Shown here piece by piece: positions 54,435 through 62,486 of a stretch of DNA of 64,000 nt (the first letter of the stretch is position 1; every line of letters begins with the position of its first letter). The notes beneath the pieces were generated by a model, which was not told the DNA's origin, did no database searches, and saw only the letters and a program-made list of their open reading frames with translations. Source of the DNA: an uncultured Mobiluncus sp. (GTDB taxonomy: Bacteria > Actinomycetota > Actinomycetes > Actinomycetales > Actinomycetaceae). The stretch spans positions 10,148-74,147 of the forward strand of contig NZ_CAMUES010000009.1 of assembly GCF_947087965.1 (NCBI RefSeq), written 5' to 3'. Position numbers and translations under genes: made by a program.

Positions 54435-55930
54435 GCGACAAATTGATGAGTTACGAAAAGGCTACTGAACGCTTCGATCCGGTTTTGGGGTTGGAGGTTC
54501 ACGTTGAGCTGGGCACGAAAACCAAGATGTTCGACGCGGCGCCCAATACTTTCGGGGGCGAACCGAACACAAACATCACCCCGGTTTCCCTGGGGTTGCC
54601 CGGATGCTTGCCGGTGGTCAACAAGCGTGCCGTGGAGTACGCGATTCGGATTGGTCTGGCGCTGAACTGCCAAATCGCCGAATACTGCCGGTTTGCGCGG
54701 AAGAACTATTTCTATCCCGACCTGACTAAGGCTTTCCAAACCTCCCAGTATGATGAGCCAATCTGTTATGACGGCTGGCTCGATGTCGAGTTGGAGGACG
54801 GTACCGTGTACCGAGTGGAAATCGAGCGTGCCCACATGGAGGAAGACGCCGGCAAGAACACGCATATTGGTGGAGAGGACGGCCGTATCCAAGGTGCGGA
54901 TCACTCCCTGGTGGATTACAACCGCGCCGGGGTGCCACTGGTAGAAATCGTCACCAAACCCATCATCGGGACCGGGAATCGTGCCCCCGAGGTCGCCGCC
55001 GCTTATGTGCGCAGCTTGCGGGATATTTTCCGGGCTATCGGGGTTAGTGAAGCCCGGATGGAGCGCGGCAATGTCCGCGCTGACGTGAACGTGTCCTTGC
55101 GCAATAAACCGGAGGATCCGATGGGGACCCGCACGGAAACCAAGAACGTGAACTCCTTTAGAGGGATTGAGAAAACCGTGCGTTACGAAATGCGTCGCCA
55201 GGCGGCAATCCTTGCCGAGGGCGGCAAAATCGTCCAGGAAACCCGCCACTACCACGCAGCGGACGGGACGACCTCTTCGGGTCGTGAGAAATCCGATGCC
55301 GAGGATTACCGTTACTTCCCTGAACCGGATCTGGTACCTGTGGCGCCGGGCCGGGAGTGGGTGGAGGAAATCCGCCAGAGTCTGCCTGAGCTTCCTGCCG
55401 TGAGGCGCAAGCGCCTGCAGGGTGTGTGGGGATTCACTGACATCGAAATGCGCGACATTGTCAACGCCGGCGCGGTGGACCTCATTGAAGAAACGGTTTC
55501 AGCCGGAACCGACGCGGGCGGGGCTCGCAAGTGGTGGATGGGCGAAATCGCGCGTTTGGCCAAAGGCGAGGAAAAAGACCTGGAGGAAATGCCGATTACT
55601 CCCGCCCAGGTGGCCGAACTGCAACGCCTGGTTGAAGACGGCAAGATTAACGACAAGTTGGCGAAGCAGGTTATCGCCGGTGTTCTGGCCGGAGAGGGTA
55701 ATCCTGGCGAGGTCGTGAAAGCGCGCGGCTTGGAGGTCGTTTCTGACACGGGCGCTTTGGAAACTGCCGTCAAGCAGGCGATTGCGGACAACCCGGATGT
55801 CGTCGAAAAGATTAAAGGTGGCAAGATGGCGGCTATCGGCGCGCTGATGGGCCCGGTTATGAAGGCTACTCGCGGTCAAGCCGATGCGGGAACGGTAAAG
55901 TCCCTGATTATGGCCGAACTTGGGTTGTAA
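54431..55930 (+). CDS. gatB: Asp-tRNA(Asn)/Glu-tRNA(Gln) amidotransferase subunit B
   Basis: GatB activates the misacylated tRNA with ATP. The 499-residue protein shows PVLGLEVHVELGTKTKMF, the magnesium/zinc region PGCLPVVNKRAVEYAI, DYNRAGVPLVEIVTKP and a C-terminal YqeY-like tail domain with VKSLIMAELG. The ATG at 54431 overlaps the gatA stop and has GGAGAG upstream. This transamidation route implies that GlnRS and/or AsnRS may be absent. Confidence 0.97.
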   Translation: MSDKLMSYEKATERFDPVLGLEVHVELGTKTKMFDAAPNTFGGEPNTNITPVSLGLPGCLPVVNKRAVEYAIRIGLALNCQIAEYCRFARKNYFYPDLTKAFQTSQYDEPICYDGWLDVELEDGTVYRVEIERAHMEEDAGKNTHIGGEDGRIQGADHSLVDYNRAGVPLVEIVTKPIIGTGNRAPEVAAAYVRSLRDIFRAIGVSEARMERGNVRADVNVSLRNKPEDPMGTRTETKNVNSFRGIEKTVRYEMRRQAAILAEGGKIVQETRHYHAADGTTSSGREKSDAEDYRYFPEPDLVPVAPGREWVEEIRQSLPELPAVRRKRLQGVWGFTDIEMRDIVNAGAVDLIEETVSAGTDAGGARKWWMGEIARLAKGEEKDLEEMPITPAQVAELQRLVEDGKINDKLAKQVIAGVLAGEGNPGEVVKARGLEVVSDTGALETAVKQAIADNPDVVEKIKGGKMAAIGALMGPVMKATRGQADAGTVKSLIMAELGL

Positions 55931-55950
55931 ACCGGTCTGATTTCCGGCTT

Positions 55951-55996
55951 AAATGTTTTGTTCCCGAACCGAAAGGTCCGGGAACAAAACATTTTT
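55951..55996. terminator. Bidirectional terminator between gatB and trpB
   Basis: A 15-bp perfect stem (55951-55965 with 55980-55994) with flanking A and T runs works for both the rightward gatCAB and leftward trpB transcripts. Confidence 0.85.
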
Positions 55997-56013
55997 AGAG
56001 CTTACTTCTGGGT

Positions 56014-57246
56014 TTATTTGACGTAGTTCTCGCCCGTGCCGTAGTGCTCAATCACGTAGTCGAGGTCCTTGTCCCCGCGGCCTGACAGGTTCACCAGGAT
56101 AGATCCCGTCTTGCCTTTGCGGGCTTCCTTGATGGCATAAGCCAGGGCGTGGGAGCTCTCGATGGCGGGGATGATGCCTTCCCAGCGGGAGAGCATGAAC
56201 AGGGCTTCAATAGCTTCCTCGTCTCGAATGGTCACGTAGTTAACGCGTTCCATATCATGCAGCAGGGAGTGTTCGGGGCCAACCGAGGGATAGTCCAGGC
56301 CGGAAGCGTTGGAATAGACCGGCGCGGGATTTCCCTTTTCGTCCGCGAGCATAATCGAATTGAATCCGTGCATTACGCCTTCGCCACCATAGGTAATGGA
56401 GGCCGCGTGATCGCCCAAAGCCGTGCCCCGCCCTTGTGGCTCGACCCCAAAAATCTCGACCGGGTCAGCCAGGAACGGCACAAACATCCCAATCGCGTTG
56501 GAACCGCCCCCTACACAGGCCATCACCTTGTCCGGCAAGTGCCCGGTCTGCTCCATAAACTGGGCACGTGCCTCCACGCCAACGACCTCCTGGAAATCCC
56601 TGACCATGACCGGGAAGGGGTGGGGGCCGGCGGCAGTGCCGATGCAATAGATGGCATCGTGATATTCCTCGGAGTAAGCCATGAAGGCGGCGTCCACGGC
56701 CTCTTTCAGGGTTTTAAGCCCGAAGCTGACGGGGACGACGCGTGCGCCCAGTACCTTCATGCGCGCCACGTTCGGAGCTTGCTTGGCGATGTCGACCTCA
56801 CCCATGTAGATGTCGCATTCCAGGCCGAAGTAGGCGGCGGCGGTGGCGAGGGCCACGCCGTGCTGCCCCGCTCCGGTTTCCGCGATGAGCTTCTTTTTCC
56901 CCATGTATTTAGCCAATAGGCCTTCGCCCATGCAGTGATTGAGCTTGTGCGCCCCGGTATGGTTCAGATCCTCGCGTTTGAGATAGATCTGGGTACGTCC
57001 CAGTTTCTGGCTCAGACGCTGGCAGTGGTACACCGGGGTGGGACGGCCTTGGAAATCCTTGCGGATGCGACGTAACTCCGCAATGAACTGGGCAGATTGG
57101 GCAATAGTGTTATAGGCTTCCGCGTACTCGTCAAAGGCCTTGACCAGCTCCGGGTCCTGCAGGTAGTTGCCGCCGTATTTGCCGAAGTATCCCTTTTCGT
57201 CGGGGTATTCCTTGAGGTAGTTGTCAAAATCGCGGTACTTATTCAT
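56014..57246 (-). CDS. trpB: Tryptophan synthase beta chain (solitary)
   Basis: TrpB condenses indole with serine using PLP. Motifs are REDLNHTGAHKLNHC (Schiff-base Lys), ETGAGQHGVALA (catalytic Glu), CVGGGSNAIGMF (PLP phosphate) and LSGRGDKD. GGAGG lies 5 nt before the ATG at 57246 (410 residues); a TTG at 57258 is also in frame. No trpA or other trp gene is adjacent, so it may salvage external indole or pair with a distant TrpA. The promoter has a palindrome at its start site. Confidence 0.92.
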   Translation of the reverse strand: MNKYRDFDNYLKEYPDEKGYFGKYGGNYLQDPELVKAFDEYAEAYNTIAQSAQFIAELRRIRKDFQGRPTPVYHCQRLSQKLGRTQIYLKREDLNHTGAHKLNHCMGEGLLAKYMGKKKLIAETGAGQHGVALATAAAYFGLECDIYMGEVDIAKQAPNVARMKVLGARVVPVSFGLKTLKEAVDAAFMAYSEEYHDAIYCIGTAAGPHPFPVMVRDFQEVVGVEARAQFMEQTGHLPDKVMACVGGGSNAIGMFVPFLADPVEIFGVEPQGRGTALGDHAASITYGGEGVMHGFNSIMLADEKGNPAPVYSNASGLDYPSVGPEHSLLHDMERVNYVTIRDEEAIEALFMLSRWEGIIPAIESSHALAYAIKEARKGKTGSILVNLSGRGDKDLDYVIEHYGTGENYVK

Positions 57247-57289
57247 CTCTTCCTCCAAAGTTTTCGCAATTCCATACTGAAACCGATTT

Positions 57290-57340
57290 GGTCCGATTTG
57301 GACCGGTCACAAGATAAAGGTACGCATTTTTTCCCCGCAA
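57290..57340 (-). promoter_or_regulatory. trpB promoter with operator-like palindrome
   Basis: On the minus strand, TTGCGG (57340-57335) and TATCTT (57316-57311) are 18 bp apart. The predicted start site falls at the edge of GGTCC-N5-GGACC (57290-57304), an inverted repeat inside a CCGATTTGG direct repeat, next to GACCGGTC. The position suggests a repressor site. Confidence 0.45.
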
Positions 57341-57629
57341 GTACAGGAGTGTCCACTATTCGAGCAAATTCATCTCAAATAATGAATCCATGCCTGTCAG
57401 CGTTGGGGAAGGGGGTCTCCTGCGGTGAATCCAGGTATTGACAGCAGAATCGTCTTTAGGTTAAATCTACTTTGCTTAATCGGCTTGAATTAGAATCGCT
57501 AAGTTTATTTAAAAATATCTATATATGCTTTTTGATATAAGCAATTCGTACGTTTCCATATACATGAAAGCCTGTGACCTGGGTAAACGCGGGTATTTAT
57601 AGTAGGGGTTTACAAGGTTGAAAAAATAG

Positions 57630-57658
57630 TTGACAGTCGTAATTAAGAAATTATTCGT
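57630..57658 (+). promoter_or_regulatory. Promoter of the DUF1540 gene
   Basis: A perfect -35 TTGACA (57630-57635) is followed after 16 bp by TATTCG (57652-57657). AAAGGA then precedes the ATG. The perfect -35 is uncommon in this window, so the gene may be well expressed. Confidence 0.5.
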
Positions 57659-57690
57659 CTGTAGTTACTTATTACGAAAGGATCAAAGAT

Positions 57691-57960
57691 ATGAGTACTC
57701 AACCAGTAGTTAGCGATTGTGAAGTATCCGATTGCTCTTACAACCACGATGGCTGCCAAGCCACCGCCATGACTATGGGCACCAAGGGCTGCTCAACCTT
57801 CATTGCCTTGCCGCAGGTCGGAGGACTCGGTAAGCAAGCCGCAGTTGGGGCTTGCCAGAAATCTGACTGCAGCTTCAATGAACACTTGGAATGCCAGGCG
57901 CCTTCCGTCAAAGTTGGTGGAAAGACCGGCGAGTGCCTCACCTATCACCAGGCTGCTTAG
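57691..57960 (+). CDS. Small Cys-rich DUF1540 protein with two repeats
   Basis: The 89-residue protein contains two DUF1540-type units, each C-x4-C-x6/7-C: VSDCEVSDCSYNHDGCQA and VGACQKSDCSFNEHLECQA, plus Cys33 and Cys83. The Cys pattern suggests metal binding, as proposed for this family, but no function is known. It has its own strong promoter and a hairpin terminator, so it is monocistronic. There is no signal peptide or membrane helix. Confidence 0.85.
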   Translation: MSTQPVVSDCEVSDCSYNHDGCQATAMTMGTKGCSTFIALPQVGGLGKQAAVGACQKSDCSFNEHLECQAPSVKVGGKTGECLTYHQAA

Positions 57961-57985
57961 GCTTACCACCTATAAATCCATAAAC

Positions 57986-58027
57986 CTGTGTGCGCGACCA
58001 GATGACGGTTCGCGCGCACAGCTGTTT
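57986..58027 (+). terminator. Terminator of the DUF1540 gene
   Basis: A 12-bp stem with one wobble (57986-57997 with 58010-58021) is followed by CTGTTTTTA. Confidence 0.8.
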
Positions 58028-58083
58028 TTAGGCCTTGATTATTTTCAATGATTGGTATCACCGTGAGCAAAGTGGGGCTACAT

Positions 58084-58109
58084 TAGAATTTCAGTCATGT
58101 GTGAAATTC
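58084..58109 (+). promoter_or_regulatory. AGE-isomerase promoter with operator-like inverted repeat over the start codon
   Basis: TAGAAT (58084-58089) lies 7 nt before the ATG at 58097. GAATTTCA (58086-58093) and TGAAATTC (58102-58109) form a perfect 8-bp inverted repeat that covers both the -10 and the start codon. It could be a repressor site or an mRNA hairpin hiding the start. Confidence 0.5.
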
Positions 58110-59377
58110 TTGATTTGCGTTCTCTGGCTGCGCGCGAACTCCCGGCTTTGTGTGAATTCGGCATGAAATCAAAGGTTCCTGCCGGATTCGGTTACCTTGG
58201 CCCTGAAGGTGCGGTCATGCCCGAAATGGGAGCTCAACTGTGGATTAACTGCCGAATGACACATATGTTTTCGCTGTTTGCCCTGGCGGGAATCCATCCC
58301 GAACAATCCCGCGAACTGGCCGCGCACGGGATTCACGCACTGCGGGAATACTTTGTGGACCGGGAATATGGTGGCTGGTTTTCGTGGATTGACACGGAAC
58401 TTGATGCGTTGGGGCAGTCTCGCCCCGATCTTGAGAAAGGCCCCCGTAAGGAAGCCTATGCTCATGCCTTCGTAATTATTGCGGCCAGCTCAGCCACTGT
58501 CGCGGAAATTCCCGGAGCCCGCGAACTGCTGGACGAAGCCAGACGTATCCAGGATGCTTACTGGTGGGACGAATCAGCGGGGAGAGCTCGAGAATCTTAC
58601 GCTAGGGACTGGACAGAGCTCGAAGATTACCGCGGTGCGAACGCGAATATGCACACTTTGGAGTCGTGCCTGGCAGCTTTCGATGCGACTGCAGACACCG
58701 AATATCTGCGGCGGGGTGCGTCCATTGCCACGAAAATTATTAATGAGTCCGCGAGGGAATACGACTGGAGAATCCCCGAACATTACACCAGTAACTGGCG
58801 TATAGACCCTGATTACAACCGCGATAAGCCGAATGATCCTTTCCGTCCGTGGGGAGCCACGCCGGGTCACGGTTTTGAGTGGGCACGTCTGATCTTGCAG
58901 CTCCAGGGCGCAGCCGAGGCTGCTGGGTTAGATTTGAATTTGGATTGGGTTCACGAGGCCGCAGCGGGACTTTACCGTACCGCGCTGGCGGCGTGGGGTA
59001 GCGATGGCGCCGATGGGATTCCCTACACGACAGACTTCGAGGGTCGCCCGGTTTCCTCCCAGCGGATGCACTGGGTCATTTGCGAAGCTATCGGGGTAAG
59101 CCTGGTGATTTCAAAGCTCGCCGCTCGCTTCAGTTCAGATTCCCAACTTCCGCAGTTGGCCCAGCAGTGGGCTGACAAGTTTTGTGTTTACGCGCAAGAC
59201 AAATTCATTCAACATCCAGGACAATGGTCCCATGAACTTGATGTGAATAATCAGCCCGCCTGCGTCACCTGGGTTGGAAAAGCGGACATTTACCATGCGG
59301 GACAAGCAATGTTCTTGGTTAACCTGCCGGCACAACCAGGGTTTGCCGCGGCGTTGAGACATTCAAAATCCGCATGA
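58097..59377 (+). CDS. AGE-family sugar isomerase (YihS / mannose isomerase-like)
   Basis: The 426-residue (alpha/alpha)6-barrel protein keeps the residues used by YihS and mannose isomerases: Arg in WINCRMTHMF, His in NANMHTLESCLAAFD, His and Glu in GATPGHGFEWARL and the C-terminal His in QWSHELD. Enzymes of this branch interconvert mannose and fructose, or sulfoquinovose and sulfofructose; the choice cannot be made here. Downstream is a ChvE-type sugar importer, indicating hexose use. No sulfoglycolysis gene is adjacent, favouring an ordinary hexose. Confidence 0.85.
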   Translation: MCEILDLRSLAARELPALCEFGMKSKVPAGFGYLGPEGAVMPEMGAQLWINCRMTHMFSLFALAGIHPEQSRELAAHGIHALREYFVDREYGGWFSWIDTELDALGQSRPDLEKGPRKEAYAHAFVIIAASSATVAEIPGARELLDEARRIQDAYWWDESAGRARESYARDWTELEDYRGANANMHTLESCLAAFDATADTEYLRRGASIATKIINESAREYDWRIPEHYTSNWRIDPDYNRDKPNDPFRPWGATPGHGFEWARLILQLQGAAEAAGLDLNLDWVHEAAAGLYRTALAAWGSDGADGIPYTTDFEGRPVSSQRMHWVICEAIGVSLVISKLAARFSSDSQLPQLAQQWADKFCVYAQDKFIQHPGQWSHELDVNNQPACVTWVGKADIYHAGQAMFLVNLPAQPGFAAALRHSKSA

Positions 59378-59419
59378 AATAGGCTCAGAAATACTTGAAA
59401 TATCAAAGATATCTGAGAA

Positions 59420-59474
59420 TTGATACCGATTACACAAATAGGTAGACTTTCGTTCGGTTTGTGAATGTATTCAC
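59420..59474 (+). promoter_or_regulatory. Promoter and operator of the sugar importer operon
   Basis: TTGATA (59420-59425) and TAGACT (59443-59448) are 17 bp apart. Just after the expected start site, GTGAAT-GT-ATTCAC (59461-59474) is an inverted repeat well placed for repression. ATATC-AAA-GATAT (59400-59412), inside CTCAGA/TCTGAG, lies upstream and may be a weak terminator of the isomerase gene. Confidence 0.55.
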
Positions 59475-59521
59475 GCAAGAACTCGGTGTAATTGGCCAGA
59501 CAGTGAAGTCTAGGAGCAGAA

Positions 59522-61090
59522 GTGAACGAATCTAAGGATGTAGGCAACATTTTAGAGATGCGCCACATCACCAAGGAATTCCCCGGTGTCAAAGCGCTTG
59601 ATGATGTTAATTTCCAGGTCAAACAGGGCACTATCCACTCCCTGTGCGGTGAAAACGGTGCCGGTAAATCTACCCTGATGAAAGTGCTGTCTGGAGTATG
59701 GCCCCATGGAACCTATCAGGGGGACATCGTCTACCAAGGTGAGGTTCGCCGTTTTAAGAACATCCGAGAGTCGGAAGCGGCCGGGATTGGTATCATCCAC
59801 CAGGAACTCGCACTGATTCCTGAACTCTCAATTGCCGAAAATATTTTCTTGGGCAACGAAATTAAGCAGGGCGTAGGCATAGATTGGTTCCAGACTAGAA
59901 AACGCGCCGTGGAATTACTTCGGGAAGTGGGTCTCGACGATGACCCGGATACCCCCATCAAAGAGATTGGGGTGGGAAAGCAGCAGCTGGTGGAGATAGC
60001 CAAGGCTCTGTCCAAGAACGTGAAACTATTGATCCTTGATGAGCCGACTTCCGCACTGAACGAGGAAGAATCGGCCCATTTGTTGGACCTGATGCGCCAG
60101 CAGCGTCAAAGCGGTATCAGCCAGATTATGATTTCTCACAAACTCAATGAAATCGCTGCTATTTCTGACGCGATTACCGTGATACGTGACGGAAAAACGA
60201 TTGAGACTATGGAAGTTAAAGACGGCAACGTCGACGAGGACCGCATCATTCACTCCATGGTGGGTCGGCCTCTGGACAATCGTTTCCCCGACCGTGATCC
60301 GCATATTGGCGAAGTGCTGTTTGAGATTAGAGACTGGAGAGTGTATCACCCGGTCAATACCGAGCGGCTCATCTGTAAAAACTCGAATATCCAGGTACGC
60401 AGTGGAGAAGTCGTGGGCCTGGCGGGGTTGATGGGTTCGGGGCGTACCGAGCTGGCACGTTCAGTTTTTGGCCATTCCTATGGAATTTTTGAGTCTGGTC
60501 AAACGTTCATGGAGGGTAAAGAAATCTTTATGAGGTCGGTTCCAGCCGCTATTGAAGCCGGACTGGCCTATCTTCCGGAGGACCGAAAGGTGCAGGGGCT
60601 AAACCTTCTGGATGACATCAAAGGTGAAGTTATCTCTGCGAAACTAAAGAAAGCTACCGGCAGCACACTCGCGATTGATTGGCACACAGTCCGTCAGACG
60701 GCTGAGGAGTATCGCCAGAACTTGCGTATCAAGAGCCCTTCAATCGATAACCTCATATCGTCACTTTCTGGTGGAAATATGCAAAAGGTCGTGCTTGCTA
60801 AATGGATGTACACCGACCCGAAGGTATTGATTCTGGATGAGCCGACACGTGGGATTGATGTGGGCGCCAAATTTGAGATTTACACGCTCATCGGCAAACT
60901 TGCTGCTGCTGGAATCGGTGTCATCGTGATTTCTTCAGAACTTCCGGAGCTACTGGGCATTACAGACCGTATCTATACGATTTTTGAAGGAAAAGTCACC
61001 GGTGTATTCGATACGAAAGATGCCGACCAAGAGTCGCTCATGCGTCTCATGAACCCCACAACTTCTAAATCCGGCAGTGCTGCCGCCTAA
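59522..61090 (+). CDS. mmsA: Multiple-sugar ABC transporter ATP-binding protein (MmsA/GguA-type)
   Basis: The 522-residue double ABC protein energises the importer. The N-terminal cassette has CGENGAGKSTLMKVLSG, and LILDEPTSALNEEE as Walker B. The C-terminal cassette has GLMGSGRTELARS and the signature LSGGNMQKVVLAKWM. GTG start with AGGAG 6 nt upstream. This two-cassette form is typical of xylose, arabinose, galactose or glucose (CUT2) systems. Confidence 0.92.
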   Translation: MNESKDVGNILEMRHITKEFPGVKALDDVNFQVKQGTIHSLCGENGAGKSTLMKVLSGVWPHGTYQGDIVYQGEVRRFKNIRESEAAGIGIIHQELALIPELSIAENIFLGNEIKQGVGIDWFQTRKRAVELLREVGLDDDPDTPIKEIGVGKQQLVEIAKALSKNVKLLILDEPTSALNEEESAHLLDLMRQQRQSGISQIMISHKLNEIAAISDAITVIRDGKTIETMEVKDGNVDEDRIIHSMVGRPLDNRFPDRDPHIGEVLFEIRDWRVYHPVNTERLICKNSNIQVRSGEVVGLAGLMGSGRTELARSVFGHSYGIFESGQTFMEGKEIFMRSVPAAIEAGLAYLPEDRKVQGLNLLDDIKGEVISAKLKKATGSTLAIDWHTVRQTAEEYRQNLRIKSPSIDNLISSLSGGNMQKVVLAKWMYTDPKVLILDEPTRGIDVGAKFEIYTLIGKLAAAGIGVIVISSELPELLGITDRIYTIFEGKVTGVFDTKDADQESLMRLMNPTTSKSGSAAA

Positions 61091-61108
61091 CAGGGAGGAA
61101 AATTACCA

Positions 61109-62416
61109 ATGCCAGCATTGAAACAACTACTAGGCGGCAACCTGCGCCAATTGGCTATGGTTATCGTCTTGATTCTGGAAATTCTTTTATTCCAGTTCCT
61201 GACGGGCGGTACCGTTCTTTCCGCTCAAAACTTGCAAAACGTCCTTTCTGGAAACACCTACGTGCTGATTCTGGCGATGGGCATGGTGCTGGTGATTATC
61301 GCTGGGCACATCGACCTGTCAGTTGGTTCGGTGGCGGCCGTAATCGGCATTGTACTGGCGAAGGTCACGTCTGAGCAGTCCGGAGCGGGATTGCCTTGGT
61401 GGCTTGGCATCGGTGTCGCGCTGATTGTGGGTGTGATTATCGGTAGCTGGCATGGATTCTGGGTTGCCATCGTGGGGGTTCCCGCCTTCGTTGTGACCTT
61501 GGGCGGTATGTTGCTGTTCCGCGGGATGAACCAGTTTATTGGCAAGTCCCTGTCGATTCCTGTTCCGGATCAGGTGAAATTCATCGGTGCCGGCTATATG
61601 AATTGGCTGCCGCCTATAGCCATAGGTAATTGGATAATTAACTCGGAAACCATCATCTTAGCCATGATTGCCGCTCTCCTGATGGTGTTCATGCGCACCC
61701 GCAAGCGTGTCCGTCTGGCGAAGGCTGGAGCAGAACTGCCCGCTAGCTGGATTTTTGTGGTTCAGGTGGTCTTTACTTGCATTATTATCCTGCTGTTTGG
61801 ATGGATTTTTGCGACTGGACGACCGGGAACTTCCCTGCCTATCTCTGGCATTATCGTGATTTTGCTGTTCCTGTTCTACAACTTCCTGTCCCGCAACACT
61901 CCTCTTGGGCGAGGCATCTACGCCGTGGGCGGTAACCGCGTGGCCGCGGCATTAACCGGTATCTCGGTGAGGAAAGTGAACTTCTTTGTAATGTTCAACT
62001 CCTCGGTCCTGGCAGCTATCGCGTCGGTGTGCTTCGTGGGACGTTCCGGAGCATCTACGCCGTTTGATGGCAACTTATGGGAGCTTGATGCCATCGCCTC
62101 CGTATTTATCGGTGGCGCTTCAGTCTGGGGCGGCATTGGTACTTTGGGTGGCACCATGGTGGGTGCTTTGGTGATGGCTTTCCTGAACAACGGTTTGCAG
62201 CTGCTTGGCGTGGGCACAGACTGGACTCAGATGATTAAAGGTTTGGTTCTGCTTCTTGCCGTAGCCTTTGACGTACTGTCAAAGAAGCAGGGCAAACCTT
62301 CGATTATTGGCCTATTCAGTGCCACTCGCAAACGTAACCAAGCATCGTCCGACACGGCGCTTGTGCCTGAAAATGACTCGAAAAAAGAATCGCCTGAGCA
62401 GGAAGCGAAGGCCTAG
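61109..62416 (+). CDS. mmsB: Multiple-sugar ABC transporter permease (MmsB/GguB-type)
   Basis: The 435-residue membrane protein has about ten helices. It shows the CUT2 permease features MVLVIIAGHIDLSVGSVAA and GTLGGTMVGALVMAFLNNGL. The C-terminal tail is charged and cytoplasmic (about 395-435). GGGAGG precedes the ATG 18 nt after mmsA. Two small hairpins separate it from chvE. Confidence 0.93.
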   Translation: MPALKQLLGGNLRQLAMVIVLILEILLFQFLTGGTVLSAQNLQNVLSGNTYVLILAMGMVLVIIAGHIDLSVGSVAAVIGIVLAKVTSEQSGAGLPWWLGIGVALIVGVIIGSWHGFWVAIVGVPAFVVTLGGMLLFRGMNQFIGKSLSIPVPDQVKFIGAGYMNWLPPIAIGNWIINSETIILAMIAALLMVFMRTRKRVRLAKAGAELPASWIFVVQVVFTCIIILLFGWIFATGRPGTSLPISGIIVILLFLFYNFLSRNTPLGRGIYAVGGNRVAAALTGISVRKVNFFVMFNSSVLAAIASVCFVGRSGASTPFDGNLWELDAIASVFIGGASVWGGIGTLGGTMVGALVMAFLNNGLQLLGVGTDWTQMIKGLVLLLAVAFDVLSKKQGKPSIIGLFSATRKRNQASSDTALVPENDSKKESPEQEAKA

Positions 62417-62431
62417 TTAGTCACAAAGAAC

Positions 62432-62462
62432 TTGGGCAACTGCCCAAACCTGGGGCACCAGG
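62432..62462 (+). other. Tandem hairpins between mmsB and chvE
   Basis: TTGGGC/GCCCAA (62432-62437, 62442-62447) and CCTGG/CCAGG (62449-62453, 62458-62462) form two short stems 24 nt before the chvE start. Such structures commonly raise the level of the binding-protein mRNA by stabilising a processed 5' end. Confidence 0.45.
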
Positions 62463-62486
62463 ACTCGACACAAAAGTGAGGTAACC

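Larger units (their letters stand above)
57247..57690. other. Divergent regulatory region between trpB and the DUF1540 gene
   Basis: 444 bp, increasingly AT-rich toward the right, contain the trpB promoter/operator (57290-57340) and the DUF1540 promoter (57630-57658). The middle (about 57345-57620) holds nothing I can name; no Trp-rich leader peptide was found on the minus strand. Confidence 0.6.

Noticed and set aside
54059..55255. 398-codon open frame on the minus strand across gatA and gatB
   Set aside because: It is antisense to two well-supported genes and has no recognisable motif.
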